DNA from: Sphingobacteriales bacterium 44-61
Lineage (GTDB): Bacteria > Bacteroidota > Bacteroidia > Chitinophagales > Chitinophagaceae
DNA: 64,000 nucleotides
Assembly (NCBI GenBank): GCA_001898405.1
Contig: MKTW01000002.1
Span: 618,175 to 682,174, forward strand
Direction of reading: 5' to 3'
Made by a program: the position numbers and the translations under genes. Of this stretch, positions 48,201-55,662 are shown piece by piece (position 1 is the stretch's first letter; each line of letters opens with the position of its first letter). The notes beneath the pieces are model-generated. The model searched no databases, was not told where the DNA came from, and saw only the letters and a list, made by a program, of their open reading frames with translations.

Positions 48201-48347
48201 GCCACTGCCCGTATGGATGCTCACATTGACGAAATAGAAAGATGCATCCAGGAAATCAATACCCGTTCGGAAATGATACTGGCAGAAGCTGATATTCAGT
48301 ACGACAAGAATGGCATTGCGATTATCCTGCTAATCCCCGCCAAATAA
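45294..48347 (+). CDS. Two-component-type propeller sensor with decayed kinase ATPase domain
   Basis: The 1017-residue protein has a signal peptide (ending LHGQ), about a dozen reg_prop beta-propeller repeats (for example GYMWIGTNNGLQRFDG) to about residue 720, a Y_Y_Y domain (SLTIEFSGLSYNSTYIISYKL), one membrane helix near 785-805 (WWFYSMLVLLAIVVLYWI) and a HisKA_3-type helix (IANNLHKDVTTTLSHI) with the expected His. The HATPase part is eroded: the N-box region reads EGLRMIVQYGG instead of EALNNxxKH, and the DxGxG and GxGL boxes are absent. The frame opens with TTG at 45294. It is convergent with the LytTR regulator (24 bp apart). Confidence 0.85.
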   Translation: MSHRLYILFLFLFLSWQLHGQDVKQYSFTHYSTSGGLASNETTSAKQDETGYMWIGTNNGLQRFDGSRYITFRRSKNDTTSIPHNYIQQILFDKQKKMWLLTADGKVGIFDTKTFKYREVPVKLRPEVIRVGERCLLEDEEGNLFIVYIHQDFVTLNKERTQFSREYNFIPIPEDTKTVSIEQQPGTSNYWIGRKDGFVVYNTQTRQFSRPGEHTPGNPLIEQFGKIEFPRNLFFDKQGRLWFDSWIGGKPLIFLYDLARKELLLDAYDLNIEDYHETRGYLQQKDGTIWICGLGVFARYMEKEKKFQRVENTYHNEQSITFEIIFDFFEDREDNIWIATSNNGVYRFTPAAQFFTNIPHVNRVNNTPGKGSILSFFRTRKGTLLAGAWSEGLYHYDKDFNLIPLNIKGFSEKQSPWMWSMYPSRDSDFVWMGSQPGVYHINLADRSYKYYNPPALKNRTIRQIAEDRFGNLWIGTQSLGLFKWTAANGKKNFDNGISYFPGFPVAQVLKIFIDKQGIVWVGTNGYGVYAIDPATDKVIAHLGTEEPAERKLLALSSSAITQYDDSTVVIGSGGLLFYNTRQQKLTRTIPLPQSAPGYITAIEKDRQGYVWVSSTSGIFRVNPRNGIFIHFDRIDGIANDKFIEASSYVLPDGRIIFGSDNQIVLFNPEEVKINNPSPDIAITGIKVMNKPLQVDSLLKAGTAELKADENSLTIEFSGLSYNSTYIISYKLEGLDKEWRMADNTNQAIYTYLPAGKYTFLVRSEDAEGNIGKNITRLSIVVRPHFWQTWWFYSMLVLLAIVVLYWIDRERVARLKDLEKVRTEIANNLHKDVTTTLSHINLLGEMAKIKADKDINRSKEYIDQISSKSHNMIIAMDDILWSIDPENDSMEKTLLRMMEFTDALKHRHSAVIELVVDKNIRLLKLDMKVRNEFFLIFKEGLRMIVQYGGGRDTLINIDLFRNKLSLKLQDATARMDAHIDEIERCIQEINTRSEMILAEADIQYDKNGIAIILLIPAK

Positions 48348-48371
48348 TATTCAGCATCTTCACTCCCGGTT

Positions 48372-49151
48372 CTATTTCCCCATCCACCGCTTAAACTCCG
48401 TTACCTTCTCCCTGCTCACGATGGACTCTTTCTCCACTGCAGGACGCAGATGAAGTAAAAGGCGGTTGCCAAAATAATCGTGTATCTGTTCCACACTTTC
48501 AACAGATATATAGAAGGAGCGGCTGATACGGAAGTATTTCCGGGGATCGAGCATTTCTTCCAGTTCATCCATGGTATAATCCACTACGAACTTTTTGTTA
48601 TCATGGGTTTTAAAGAAGTTGAGGCGGCCATCACTGAAAAAATAAGCGATCTCATCCGTATCTACCGATACCAGTTTCTGGGCATGCCGGACCAGGAAGC
48701 GTTTCCGGTATTCTTTCAGTTGCAGTTTCTCCTGCAGTTCCTTCACCAGGCTTTCGATATTCATATCAGCTTTAGAGCCGGATTGCTTGTACATGCTTTT
48801 CAACTGGTGCATTTTCTCAAGGGCGGATTCCAGATCTTCTTTCTGAATGGGTTTTAACAGGTAGTCCACGCTGTTTACTTTAAAAGCTTTCAGCGCATAC
48901 TCGTCATATGAGGTAGTAAAGATCACCGGGCATTTGATAGACACGCGGTTGAAGATCTCAAAGCTTTGCCCGTCAGACAATTCAATGTCCATCAGGATAA
49001 GGTCCGGCAGCGGGTTGCTATTGATCCATTTCACTGTGGCCATAATGCTATCTGCCACGCCTACCACTTCCGCATCGGGATCAACAGCCGCCAGTGTCTT
49101 GATCAGTTTTTTAACGGCCAGTTCTTCGTCCTCTACAATTAAAACTTTCAT
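48372..49151 (-). CDS. LytTR-family response regulator
   Basis: The 259-residue protein combines an N-terminal receiver (VLIVEDEELAVKK, LILMDIELSDG with the phosphoacceptor Asp, IFTTSYDEYALKAF, YLLKPIQ) and a C-terminal LytTR DNA-binding domain (about 145-259; RFLVRHAQKLVSVDTDEIAYFFSDG, YFRISRSFYISVESVE). It should be phosphorylated by one or both kinases encoded just upstream and then activate target promoters. It is the last gene of the three-gene minus-strand operon. Confidence 0.92.
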   Translation of the reverse strand: MKVLIVEDEELAVKKLIKTLAAVDPDAEVVGVADSIMATVKWINSNPLPDLILMDIELSDGQSFEIFNRVSIKCPVIFTTSYDEYALKAFKVNSVDYLLKPIQKEDLESALEKMHQLKSMYKQSGSKADMNIESLVKELQEKLQLKEYRKRFLVRHAQKLVSVDTDEIAYFFSDGRLNFFKTHDNKKFVVDYTMDELEEMLDPRKYFRISRSFYISVESVEQIHDYFGNRLLLHLRPAVEKESIVSREKVTEFKRWMGK

Positions 49152-49185
49152 TCGTTGCTTTTTATTTATACGGAATGATACGATG

Positions 49186-50289
49186 CTAATTTAGGGGATT
49201 TGAATTCATCTTATCCTTATTTGTCTGCAGGTTTATCCATTTATTGTCCATACCATTATTCCAGATAAGCGGCAGCACCACGGTAAAGTTCTTGCTGTCT
49301 TCCATCACCTCGAATCCCTTTTGCTTTAAGAGTTCATATTTAGCTTTGATATTTTCCAATCCTATCCGGTTGGACACCCCTTTTACTGTTCTTCGTTGCA
49401 GGTTATTATTGATCACCAGCCGGTTTCCGGCCGTTGTAAAAATCTCTATGGTCAGCGGAATGTTTTTTGACAGTACATTATGCTTAACTGCATTTTCCAC
49501 CAGCAGTTGAAGGCTGAGCGAGGGAACGAGATAGTTATCATAACGCTTATCCGTTTCAATCTGAAATTGCACAGCTTCGCCGTGCCGGGTCTTCAGCAAA
49601 CCAAAATAGGAACGGATAAAACGAAGTTCATTCTGTAAAGTAGACAAGCCTGTTTCATTGTTCCGCAATAAATAGCGGTACACTTTACTCAGTTCATCAA
49701 GAAAGGCTTCGGCCTTCACCGCATCTTCTGCAATCAATGATGAAAGCGTGTTGAAGCAATTGAAAAGAAAATGCGGGTTCACCTGGCTTTTTAATACTTC
49801 AAATTCCTGTTGCAGCGACATCTGCTTGAGGATTTCCTTTTCTGCCAGGCTTTCCCTGTTCTTCTCCATTATATAGATCGCCTCCCACAGTGTAAGGAAG
49901 ATGAGATTGACAGCAAATCCTGCCAATACGCATTTCTCCAGGTCCCCCTGCCCTATTTTATAATCCAGGACATGGAATACTTCGTAAATGAATACAATGA
50001 GTACGGCAGCCGGCGTCATCACCAGGAACACCACCAGGCATTTCATTAAAATGCGCCCGGCACTCTGGCTGATCTCAGGATATTTCCGTTCAGCCCATTG
50101 GCCGTTCAGCACATGAAAATACCAGCCTGCCAATCCGATGAGCCAGATAAGTGGGAAAGAGATCAACCATATTTTCGGGTCATGAAAAAGCCGGTCACCA
50201 AAAAGGATATGATTTATTCCCAGGTCAATCAGGGGCATTGCCGCCAGGAAAGAGTACCATTGCACTTTTGTAGCTTTTACCCACTTCAT
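49186..50289 (-). CDS. LytS-type sensor histidine kinase
   Basis: This 367-residue protein has four membrane helices (about 12-150) and the His_kinase (PF06580) core: QVNPHFLFNCFNTLSSLI with the phosphorylated His, LVENAVKHNV (N-box) and a RIGLENIKAKY segment in place of GxGL. There is no extracellular sensor domain, so the signal is probably sensed within the membrane. It overlaps the next kinase by 4 bp and precedes the LytTR gene, making it the natural partner. Confidence 0.9.
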   Translation of the reverse strand: MKWVKATKVQWYSFLAAMPLIDLGINHILFGDRLFHDPKIWLISFPLIWLIGLAGWYFHVLNGQWAERKYPEISQSAGRILMKCLVVFLVMTPAAVLIVFIYEVFHVLDYKIGQGDLEKCVLAGFAVNLIFLTLWEAIYIMEKNRESLAEKEILKQMSLQQEFEVLKSQVNPHFLFNCFNTLSSLIAEDAVKAEAFLDELSKVYRYLLRNNETGLSTLQNELRFIRSYFGLLKTRHGEAVQFQIETDKRYDNYLVPSLSLQLLVENAVKHNVLSKNIPLTIEIFTTAGNRLVINNNLQRRTVKGVSNRIGLENIKAKYELLKQKGFEVMEDSKNFTVVLPLIWNNGMDNKWINLQTNKDKMNSNPLN

Positions 50290-51344
50290 ACCATTACCTC
50301 CTCTGTTTGCCGGATCAGCGGCAAGCGGATACGCCGCACCGTTGCTTCTTCTTCAATTTTTACCGGCGGTTGATTCATCAGCTGGTAGCGTTTTACCAGG
50401 TTATCCAACCCTGCTTCGTATTCCACGATTTCCGTCATCACTTTCCGCTGCACATTATTTGTGATAATGATCGCCTCGCCATCATCAGATGCAAGCCTGA
50501 TCACCAAAGGGCTGTCTTTTGCTGTTTTATTCTGGAAAAGCGCATTCTCGATGATCACCTGCAGGCTCAGCGGCGGCACCAGTTTTTCCTTGTCCCCTTC
50601 ATTTATATCCACCTGCAATTCCACTGCTTCATTATAACGGGCTTTAAGCAGGGAGAAATAGGACCGGATGAATTGTAATTCCACAGCAAGTTGTACCAAT
50701 TGTGTTTCTTCGTTGCGGAGCATATAACGGTAAACACGGCTCATCTCATCCAGGAACTTTTCAGCCCTGACTGTATCTTCCTGTATAAGCCCGGAAAGGG
50801 AATTGAGACTGTTGAAAAGGAAGTGAGGGTTTACCTGGCTTTTCAATCCCATCAGCTGGCTTTGTTTATACGCCATTTTCAGGTTTTCCGTTTCATTCAG
50901 CTCATTCTTCCATCTTTCAAAACTGAAAATGCCTTCGTTGAGGAAGGCAAAAAAGATATTGACGATACCTACAACAAGATAGGCCCAGGTGAATTTATTT
51001 TCATAATTCTTATCCTGCAGTAAGCCGGTGCCAACATAGATACTGAACAAGCCAAGAATAACGAGCGCTGACATGAGCAGGAAGAAAAAGATCAGCAACA
51101 TGGTGCGTTTAAAAAAATCCGAATCGCGGGGGAAGCGCTGCCGGAAGCTTTTACCGATGGCCCTGTATAAAAGAAAAGTGATGCCGATAATTGAAAAGGT
51201 GATCAGCGTGCCGGCAACCGTGATAAACGGATCTGAAAAATAGGCATTCTCAAAGATGATAAAATTGATAATGAGGGATAAAGGCAGAACGGCCCATAAG
51301 AGCATAAACAGATCATTACGGCTATATCGGGGTAACTTCAGCAT
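50286..51344 (-). CDS. LytS-type sensor histidine kinase paralogue with altered N-box
   Basis: This 352-residue protein is a paralogue of the neighbouring kinase: four membrane helices (about 12-135), QVNPHFLFNSLNSLSGLI with the phosphorylated His and the long VYRYMLRN helix. Its N-box reads ENALFQNK where ENAxKH is usual (Lys and His replaced) and the later EAGLDNLVKRY lacks the common GxGL. It may be a weak kinase or a heterodimer partner. It is the first gene of the three-gene operon and ends with the ATGA start overlap of the next. Confidence 0.85.
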   Translation of the reverse strand: MLKLPRYSRNDLFMLLWAVLPLSLIINFIIFENAYFSDPFITVAGTLITFSIIGITFLLYRAIGKSFRQRFPRDSDFFKRTMLLIFFFLLMSALVILGLFSIYVGTGLLQDKNYENKFTWAYLVVGIVNIFFAFLNEGIFSFERWKNELNETENLKMAYKQSQLMGLKSQVNPHFLFNSLNSLSGLIQEDTVRAEKFLDEMSRVYRYMLRNEETQLVQLAVELQFIRSYFSLLKARYNEAVELQVDINEGDKEKLVPPLSLQVIIENALFQNKTAKDSPLVIRLASDDGEAIIITNNVQRKVMTEIVEYEAGLDNLVKRYQLMNQPPVKIEEEATVRRIRLPLIRQTEEVMV

Positions 51345-51647
51345 GTGATATACACAAAATACCGTCTTTTAATGCTTATTAAGAACAACTGCCTACTGAT
51401 TGGGGGTTTACTGGTATGAATTGGGGAAAACAGTGCTTGAATTGTTAAACAGAAAATAAGGGGTTAAGACACTGGGAATCAGAGATTTTCCAAGCGCTAT
51501 TTAAGGCTGTTCGGCAAGAAGGGATCGCCCCCGCTCCCTCCTGCAATTCATCTTCATATTTACTCATATCATCCACACCTTGCTTGATAAGGGAAAACAC
51601 TGCATCTACTTTTACGTCCATTAAACCATGATCTTAAACTTTATTTT
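51345..51647. other. Divergent intergenic region
   Basis: This 303-bp region separates the kinase operon (minus) from the hypothetical gene at 51648 (plus) and should hold both promoters. No consensus -33/-7 pair or clear hairpin can be pointed out. Confidence 0.55.
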
Positions 51648-52484
51648 ATGAAACGAACACGTACATACCTGCCATTATGGACACTGGTAATTTTATTAAG
51701 CGCCGGTTTCCTTTTTTCTTCTTACAGATCGCGCCAGGCAGCAGACGATATCTGGAAAGCACTGGGCATTTCCCAGCAAGCCGGAACAGACGGCATCAAA
51801 AGCAGTTTCCTGAACGGCTATCTTTATTATTATGGCGCCAGGAACGCAAAGAATATTGCGTTGAACGACCGTAAAGCCATTGCACAGGACCTGCTGGCAT
51901 ACACTAAGCAATACATCAGCAGCCCTGCTTTCAAAAAACAATATGAAGATCTGCGCAAAAGCTCTCAACCGCAACAACCGGCAGCCATAAAACTGCGTAC
52001 GATTGAAGAGATACAAAAAGAGGAGGTGACTAAAACGGAAAAAAGCATTAAGGATATGGAAAAGACAATGAAGGAAGTGTCTGCCGATATTGCCAAATCT
52101 CTGCAACCTGTACTTGAAATGCAAAAGCAAAACCTGAAAGACTATAAAAACCCAAAGAACACCATGTTTGCGTCTATTCAGCAAAGTGAAAAATATCAAC
52201 AGGAAGATGAGCAAAGACGTTACGAGGAAAACATGGAATTATGGAAAAAGAATTATCCCGAAAGCATCAACCAGTTCATTGCCGGCAAACTGCAAAAGAT
52301 GCTGGATGCAACCAAAGGGATTGATTATAATGCAGCCCTGGTAGAGAAATATAACAAGAAAAGATTTGTGAATCCTGCATATGAAGCAAAGAACACAGAA
52401 TGGAAACAAGGATTCCGTGCAGGAAAGGAAGTAACAGAAACGGCAAGGGCGTTTGCGCAGCAGTGGCTGGGGGAGTTGAAATGA
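51648..52484 (+). CDS. Secreted/periplasmic helical protein, unknown function
   Basis: The 278-residue protein begins with a signal anchor (YLPLWTLVILLSAGFLFSSY) and is then almost entirely helical and charged, with a likely coiled coil around 110-175 (IEEIQKEEVTKTEKSIKDM region) and a GFRAGKEVTETARAFA tail. No domain is recognised. It may be an envelope protein; the start ATG at 51648 gives a good signal sequence. It lies 88 bp upstream of nhaA on the same strand. Confidence 0.7.
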   Translation: MKRTRTYLPLWTLVILLSAGFLFSSYRSRQAADDIWKALGISQQAGTDGIKSSFLNGYLYYYGARNAKNIALNDRKAIAQDLLAYTKQYISSPAFKKQYEDLRKSSQPQQPAAIKLRTIEEIQKEEVTKTEKSIKDMEKTMKEVSADIAKSLQPVLEMQKQNLKDYKNPKNTMFASIQQSEKYQQEDEQRRYEENMELWKKNYPESINQFIAGKLQKMLDATKGIDYNAALVEKYNKKRFVNPAYEAKNTEWKQGFRAGKEVTETARAFAQQWLGELK

Positions 52485-52572
52485 GTCGGTAGCCTGGAGT
52501 CCCCCTCCTGCTGTGTTATCTCTGATCCGGCTTAATGGCCTGCAACCAATTCGATTATGTTTATCTTTGAGT

Positions 52573-53724
52573 ATGCCACTTCGCAGACTCAAAAAACCAA
52601 TTCAGCTTTTTACGCAAGACAGTCGTTCGGTAGGGATCTTGTTGTTGGCTTGTACGGCGATTTCATTGTTGATAGCCAATTTGCCGCAGGGCATCGGGTA
52701 TGTCAATTTCTGGAATAGGGAGATCGAATGGCTTCATACATTCCATCTTCCGCATAGCCCGCTTCATTTAGTGAATGATGGATTGATGGCCGTGTTCTTT
52801 TTCCTGGCAGGAATGGAGATAAGGCAGGAAATGCAGGAAGGTGAATTGTCTACCCTGAACAAAGCAGCTTTACCTGTGGCCGCCGCGGTAGGCGGAATGA
52901 TAGTGCCTGCCATATTGTATATACTTTTCAATAAAGGCACCGAGTATTCAGGCGGCTGGGCAATACCAGCTTCCACAGACATTGCTTTTTCATTAGGCGT
53001 GGCATCGCTGCTGGGCAAGCGGGTGCCTGTGACCCTGAAAATATTCCTTACAGCCCTTGCGATCATTGATGACCTCGGTGCTATTATTATCATCGCATTG
53101 TTTTATGGCGAGCCGGTGAAGGCCTTTTATCTTTTGGGGGCTGTAGCTATCATTCTTATCCTGCATTTGCTGAACAGGCAAAAAGTAAAATTCAGCATAC
53201 TGCATATTTTGTTTGGATTGCTGTTGTGGTATGCAATATTCAATTCAGGTATCCACGCAACAGTAGCAGGTGTCATCTTTGCATTGCTGATCCCGCGGCG
53301 ACTGCTGGGGCATATCCGGCATCAACTGCATCACCCCGTTAATTTTATTATCATTCCCGTTTTCGCGCTTGCCAACACAGCGATCATCTTTCCCGAAAAT
53401 GCAGGGACTGCATTGACCAGCAGTTTATCCTGGGGTATTATCCTGGGATTGGTGCTTGGCAAGCCTATTGGAATTTTCCTGGCTTCTTACCTGCTGGTGC
53501 AAAAGAAAAAAGCCGAGTTGCCGGAAGGGGTTTCCTGGATGCAGCTTACAGGGGCAGGTTTCCTGGCTGGTATCGGCTTTACCATGTCCATTTTTATTGC
53601 GATGCTGGCTTTTTCACAGCCGGCTGTACAGGATATAGCCAAGGTAGCGGTGCTGGTGGCGTCGTTGGTGGCAATAATTTGTTCGATTATCTGGTTGCGG
53701 TTGATGGGGAGAAAAGGGAAATAA
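52573..53724 (+). CDS. nhaA: Na+/H+ antiporter NhaA
   Basis: The 383-residue protein has the NhaA pattern of 11-12 helices, with the family signature AIPASTDIAFSLGVASLLGKRVP, ALAIIDDLGAIIII (the two Asp residues of the ion site), and KPIGIFLASYLL near the end. It exchanges sodium for protons at the inner membrane for pH and salt homeostasis. A longer frame begins with GTG at 52513 but the extra 20 residues are not typical, so the ATG at 52573 is chosen. A TATCTTTG just ahead is too close to the ATG to be a standard -7 box. Confidence 0.92.
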   Translation: MPLRRLKKPIQLFTQDSRSVGILLLACTAISLLIANLPQGIGYVNFWNREIEWLHTFHLPHSPLHLVNDGLMAVFFFLAGMEIRQEMQEGELSTLNKAALPVAAAVGGMIVPAILYILFNKGTEYSGGWAIPASTDIAFSLGVASLLGKRVPVTLKIFLTALAIIDDLGAIIIIALFYGEPVKAFYLLGAVAIILILHLLNRQKVKFSILHILFGLLLWYAIFNSGIHATVAGVIFALLIPRRLLGHIRHQLHHPVNFIIIPVFALANTAIIFPENAGTALTSSLSWGIILGLVLGKPIGIFLASYLLVQKKKAELPEGVSWMQLTGAGFLAGIGFTMSIFIAMLAFSQPAVQDIAKVAVLVASLVAIICSIIWLRLMGRKGK

Positions 53725-53830
53725 TATAGGGAAGGTATGCTGTTTACAAACAGAACATATTAAAGCGATTATGTGTATAAGTGATCGGGGCAGTCAGTCA
53801 AAAATTATCCGATAATTTGTTTGTATTTTT

Positions 53831-53862
53831 TTTGGTGCGAAACTTCAGGAACTGTATTTTTG
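53831..53862 (+). promoter_or_regulatory. Housekeeping promoter of tRNA-Lys
   Basis: TTTG at 53831-53834 and TATTTTTG at 53855-53862 are separated by exactly 20 nt, matching the Bacteroidota sigma-A consensus (-33 TTTG, -7 TAnnTTTG). The predicted start is about 28 nt upstream of the tRNA. Confidence 0.88.
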
Positions 53863-53897
53863 CACCCCGTTCAGATAAAGCATCTGGACGTCAGGTT

Positions 53898-53970
53898 GAT
53901 CTCGTAGCTCAGTTGGTAGAGCACATCACTTTTAATGATGGGGCCCTGGGTTCGAGTCCCAGCGGGATCA
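53898..53970 (+). tRNA. tRNA-Lys (anticodon TTT)
   Basis: A 73-nt cloverleaf: acceptor GATCTCG pairs with CGGGATC (one G.U), D-arm AGCTC...GAGC, anticodon stem CATCA/TGATG with loop CTTTTAA (anticodon TTT), and T-arm CTGGG/CCCAG around TTCGAGT. The discriminator is A and no CCA is encoded. The promoter (53831-53862) and terminator (53984-54015) fit exactly. Its 3' end is a classic integration target and an AT-rich island begins right after it. Confidence 0.97.
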
Positions 53971-53983
53971 CTTAGAAGGAATT

Positions 53984-54015
53984 AGGTCGCTGATTTTCAG
54001 TGACCTTTTCTTTTT
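53984..54015 (+). terminator. Terminator after tRNA-Lys
   Basis: A 9-bp stem (GGTCGCTGA / TCAGTGACC with one G.U pair, loop TTT) with a further A.T pair is followed by TTTTCTTTTT at 54006-54015. It sits 14 nt past the tRNA. Confidence 0.88.
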
Positions 54016-54036
54016 ACTCTATAATTTACTCTATAA
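54013..54036. repeat. Exact tandem 12-bp repeat TTTACTCTATAA
   Basis: TTTACTCTATAA occurs twice head to tail at 54013-54024 and 54025-54036, with a third partial copy (TTTACTCTGTTTG) at about 54073. It lies just inside the island next to the tRNA, where integrase arm-type or excisionase binding sites are often found. Its role is unproven. Confidence 0.75.
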
Positions 54037-54262
54037 AGAACTGTTTTATCTCCGATAGTTTACTTGTCTTTACTCTGTTTGAACTATCCTTACAAAGATA
54101 CTTACATTTTCCTTCTTGTATCCTTCTCATAATGCCGGGCTGACCATTAGAATTAGCATAATGGATATTCAACTTTTTCTTCTACCCCTCCTGCAAATTA
54201 GTATAAGCTATCTTCCGCTATCATGCCCTAAAATGATGTATCTTGCTACAAAATGAATTGTG

Positions 54263-54988
54263 ATGAAAGATACAGTGAAAAAGATGCAATCCTTTGTAAC
54301 ATTTGAGCTTCCCCTCCATCGGGATTATATTACTCAACAGTTCTCCACTACCCAAGAACAATTTCAAAATGTAGTACCGGGATGGAGTACGAGCGCCACC
54401 CGCCAGAAAATGATCGCACGGTATTGGTTTACGTATGTGCCCGGGCATTTTGCCCTTTTGTTGGGAATACCTTTTCTGCTTACCATGCTTTTCTTCCGGG
54501 ACTTTCAATTAAATTATTTAGCAAGTTTATTCCTTGCAGGGGGACTTTCATTTATAGTAATGTACCTGTTCCAATACCGGCCCTGTTTCGGGAATACTTT
54601 CCTGCCGCAACTGGAAACGGTTAAAGAAACCTTTGAAAAGAAAAGCATGGAGCAACTGGAAAAATGCCGCAAAGCGCAACTATCCAATCCGGCGCTTTGC
54701 TTGATATATTATGTTTTTGATCAGGTAACTGAAATGAAGGCCCTTCAACCAAATGACCAATTTGCGGGTATATTAATGAAACTGTATGGCGTTGATCGGG
54801 GCAGTATTAAGAACAATCTGGAATTGTTATTTGGCAACGGAGCTAAACGACGAAATCTCACAGACCGGAAACGGACAGAAATTCAGAATCGATTTGCTGA
54901 AGCCTATAAATTTTTTGAAGAACTTAATTATCCGCAGGGAAGTAATTTGTTAGAGAAATTGGAGATTAAACTACTTCCAAGAGAATAG
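54263..54988 (+). CDS. Island membrane protein with two helices, unknown function
   Basis: The product (241 residues from ATG at 54263; GTG at 54260 is an alternative) has a helical N-terminus, two membrane helices around 62-107 (HFALLLGIPFLLTMLFF and LASLFLAGGLSFIVMYLF) and a charged cytosolic C-terminal half with LLFGNGAKRRNLTDRKRTEI. No family is recognised. It lies between the tRNA and the HTH genes and may be an accessory gene of the island. Confidence 0.6.
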   Translation: MKDTVKKMQSFVTFELPLHRDYITQQFSTTQEQFQNVVPGWSTSATRQKMIARYWFTYVPGHFALLLGIPFLLTMLFFRDFQLNYLASLFLAGGLSFIVMYLFQYRPCFGNTFLPQLETVKETFEKKSMEQLEKCRKAQLSNPALCLIYYVFDQVTEMKALQPNDQFAGILMKLYGVDRGSIKNNLELLFGNGAKRRNLTDRKRTEIQNRFAEAYKFFEELNYPQGSNLLEKLEIKLLPRE

Positions 54989-55056
54989 AATCTTTTAAGG
55001 CGGGGCGGAAATAAATTGCATTTTCGTGCTTTTTTGTACCAAATCGGGCATAAATC

Positions 55057-55119
55057 GTCCCAATTGGGACAGTGAGTTATTGCCAGGTAATAATTTTACC
55101 GGCAAATTATTTACTCACT
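55057..55119. promoter_or_regulatory. Dyad cluster upstream of the first HTH gene
   Basis: A perfect 14-bp palindrome GTCCCAATTGGGAC (55057-55070) is followed by a nested hairpin: outer arms AGTGAGT (55071-55077) and ACTCACT (55113-55119), inner arms TTGCC (55080-55084) / GGCAA (55101-55105) and GGTAA (55086-55090) / TTACC (55096-55100). The end is 13 bp before the ATG at 55133, fitting an operator or leader structure for the HTH gene. Confidence 0.65.
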
Positions 55120-55132
55120 TTAACCCAATCCG

Positions 55133-55504
55133 ATGAAAACAGAAAATACCATTTACCCCGCAACCCCCATGCTGTTTCCTATTTCTCCAGATCAGTTTTG
55201 GCAAACCATGCGACAGGTAATAAGGGAAGAGATTAGCCAACTAACCAGGAAAAACTCCCCAGATACCAGCTATCAGACACCCGGGCTACAAGAAAAGCCG
55301 CTATACAAGATGGCTGAATTATGCAGTCTGTTGCAAATTTCCAAACCCACTATTTATGAATGGATCAGGCACGGAAAACTTAAACCCTACAAAATACGGT
55401 CCCGGGTTTATTTTCTTTGGCAGGATGTGCAACAATTGATTGTTCCCGAGCAAACCGTTCCATCTATCCCCGTATCGTTGGTCGAAAAAGGTAAGGCTGC
55501 CTAA
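55133..55504 (+). CDS. Excisionase-type HTH_17 DNA-binding protein 1
   Basis: This 123-residue protein has an N-terminal region (PMLFPISPDQFWQTMRQVIREEIS) shared with its paralogue at 56357 and a MerR/excisionase-type HTH_17 domain (about 62-105: YKMAELCSLLQISKPTIYEWIRHGKLKP followed by the short strand-wing RVYFLWQDVQ). Such proteins act as excisionase or transcription factor in mobile elements. The shared, conserved N-terminus is not seen in typical excisionases and could be a dimer or partner-binding segment. A terminator follows 20 bp after the stop. Confidence 0.82.
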   Translation: MKTENTIYPATPMLFPISPDQFWQTMRQVIREEISQLTRKNSPDTSYQTPGLQEKPLYKMAELCSLLQISKPTIYEWIRHGKLKPYKIRSRVYFLWQDVQQLIVPEQTVPSIPVSLVEKGKAA

Positions 55505-55524
55505 CAAAGCCTTTTTTTAAGTAT

Positions 55525-55550
55525 AACCGGTGAAAACCGGTTTATTTTTT
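55525..55550 (+). terminator. Rho-independent terminator after HTH gene 1
   Basis: A perfect 7-bp stem (AACCGGT / ACCGGTT, loop GAAA) is followed by TATTTTTTC. It lies 20 bp past the stop at 55504, so the first HTH gene is probably its own transcript. Confidence 0.8.
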
Positions 55551-55662
55551 CTTTCGCCCGCATAATTTGCTAAGAAAGGCCATAGCGGTGAATTAGAACC
55601 GGCGCATACTCTGATTAGACGGCAATTAGATTTCATTAAGAATACCATGTAAAACCTATCCA

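Noticed and set aside
52562-52569. TATCTTTG just before the nhaA ATG as a promoter
   Set aside because: It ends only 3 bp before the ATG, so transcription would start inside or after the start codon; no -33 box is spaced correctly.
53781-53975. Plus-strand frame running through tRNA-Lys
   Set aside because: It crosses the promoter and the tRNA, which explain the sequence fully.
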